A stretch of DNA of 64,000 bases from HIMB11 sp965657135 (GTDB lineage: Bacteria > Pseudomonadota > Alphaproteobacteria > Rhodobacterales > Rhodobacteraceae). The DNA lies in NCBI GenBank assembly GCA_965657135.1, contig CBFHNF010000005.1:62001-126000 (forward strand). Reading direction: 5' to 3'. The notes beneath the pieces are model-generated. The model did no database searches, was not told where the DNA came from, and saw nothing but the letters and a program-made list of their open reading frames with translations. Shown in pieces: positions 62,983 through 64,000 of the stretch; position 1 is the first letter of the stretch, and each line of letters begins with the position of its first letter. The position numbers and the translations under genes were made by a program.

Positions 62983-63924
62983 TCATTCGCCTTCGGCCAA
63001 AAAGCGTTCGGCATCCAAAGCCGCCATACAGCCCATGCCCGCACTGGTGATCGCCTGACGATAGGTGTGATCTGTTAAATCGCCTGCTGCAAAAACACCG
63101 GGAATGGACGTACGGGTTGATCCTGCCTCGACCTGAACATACCCGCCATTATGTGTTTCCAATTGGTCTTTCACTAATTCACTGGCTGGCGAATGTCCAA
63201 TTGCAACAAAAACGCCTTTGCAAGGGATCTCGGTGATTTCACCAGTTTCGACGTGGCGCACTTTCACAGCTTCAACGCCTTTTGGGTTGTCACTTCCAAC
63301 GACTTCTTCAAGTTGATGGAACCAGAGCGGCTCAATTTTTTCGTTTTTCATCAGGCGGTCTTGCAGGATTTTTTCTGCACGTAATTCGTCACGACGATGG
63401 ATCAACGTGACTTTGGACGCAAAGTTCGTCAGGAATAATGCCTCTTCGACGGCTGTGTTGCCACCACCAATGACAACGATTTCTTGGCCACGATAAAAGA
63501 AGCCGTCGCAAGTTGCACAGGCTGATACGCCGAAGCCTTTAAAGGCTTCTTCAGACGGTAGGCCCAACCACTTTGCCCTGGCACCGGTCGCCAATATTAC
63601 CGCATCAGCAGTATAAATTGTACCGCTGTCGCCCGTGGCGGTGAAGGGGCGTTTGGAAAGATCTAGGTCGTTAATCATGTCACCAATGATTTCGCATCCC
63701 ATGGCGCTGGCATGTGCTTCCATACGCACCATTAAATCAGGGCCTTGTACCTCGGTGTCACCTGGCCAATTTTCAACCTCTGTGGTCGTGGTCAGCTGGC
63801 CACCAGGTTCCATACCCTGAACCAAGATAGGTTCTAACATGGCGCGACTGGCATAGACACCCGCAGTGTAGCCTGCGGGTCCTGAGCCGACGATTAAAAC
63901 TTTGGTGTGGCGTGTGTCTGACAT
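62983..63924 (-). CDS. trxB: Thioredoxin-disulfide reductase
   Basis: 313 residues. FAD site IVGSGPAGYTAG, redox pair C136-C139 in SACATCDGFFY, NADP site IGGGNTAVEEALFL and GVFAAGDLTD. Reduces thioredoxin with NADPH in the cytosol. The 76 bases upstream to the window edge hold no gene that I can support. Confidence 0.96.
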   Translation of the reverse strand: MSDTRHTKVLIVGSGPAGYTAGVYASRAMLEPILVQGMEPGGQLTTTTEVENWPGDTEVQGPDLMVRMEAHASAMGCEIIGDMINDLDLSKRPFTATGDSGTIYTADAVILATGARAKWLGLPSEEAFKGFGVSACATCDGFFYRGQEIVVIGGGNTAVEEALFLTNFASKVTLIHRRDELRAEKILQDRLMKNEKIEPLWFHQLEEVVGSDNPKGVEAVKVRHVETGEITEIPCKGVFVAIGHSPASELVKDQLETHNGGYVQVEAGSTRTSIPGVFAAGDLTDHTYRQAITSAGMGCMAALDAERFLAEGE

Positions 63925-64000
63925 AATTACCTGTCCCCAGATCAGAGAGTTTCAAGCATGTATACTGTGAAGAATTCCCAGAGGAAACCCATTGGGCAAA

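Overview
The window reads as a chromosomal segment of a low-GC marine alphaproteobacterium of the Rhodobacterales (Roseobacter group). This rests on gene order and on lineage-typical families: rpmH-rnpA-yidD near ttcA-yidC-MOSC-engB-argB, murA-DUF2948-hisD-UPF0262-LMW phosphatase, hisC-tyrC, TIGR02186 with TauE, Hsp20 with DUF1150, a rhomboid-like gene beside murJ, and glnD beside murJ. Coding density is high. Same-strand neighbours often overlap by a few bases, and several convergent pairs share bases at their stops. No species can be named from the sequence alone.

Layout. 1-9.1 kb: a truncated sialic-acid-synthase gene, then a long minus-strand block (4Fe-4S protein, sterol desaturase family, argB, engB, MOSC, yidC, a broken EAL gene, ttcA, yidD, rnpA, rpmH). 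9.3-12.8 kb: a plus-strand unit of a TVP38/DedA-type membrane protein, an unusual flavin disulfide-oxidoreductase-like protein and an orphan histidine kinase. 12.85-14.8 kb: an AT-rich accessory patch next to tRNA-Arg(ACG), with a minimal trimeric-autotransporter adhesin, two 37-residue small ORFs and a phage-type DUF5681 gene cut short by an in-frame TAA. 14.8-29.3 kb: MFS transporter, rpsD, hisC-tyrC, thioesterase, EamA transporter, tRNA-Thr(GGT), murA, DUF2948, hisD, UPF0262, phosphatase, NTF2-like, GNAT, a class V aminotransferase and two late leucine-degradation genes. 29.4-41.3 kb: thioesterase, SDR, TIGR02186/TauE, a complete BMP-type (nucleoside-like) ABC importer, rimI-tsaB-nfuA, a universal stress protein, trpS and a rhomboid homologue lacking the catalytic residues.

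41.3-53.9 kb: murJ, glnD, an LpoA-like lipoprotein, rsmI-yraN-gshB, a 44-codon relic of comM, a CobC-like phosphatase with cobU, an RpoH-type sigma factor, coaBC, dut and a membrane-anchored ThiF/MoeB protein. 54-64 kb: M3 oligopeptidase, groESL with a perfect CIRCE element, a solitary phnM, purEK, a DUF465 protein, hsp20-DUF1150 with a sigma-32-like promoter, PhzF and trxB.

Most of the window is core metabolism and cell biology. Heat shock appears wired twice: HrcA/CIRCE at groES and an RpoH-type promoter at hsp20, with an RpoH sigma factor in the same window. I did not find a clear new defence or mobile system. The best leads are the mini-adhesin with ten consecutive asparagine core layers, the rhomboid pseudoprotease, the TVP38-flavoprotein-kinase unit, and the three decayed genes (EAL, comM, DUF5681).
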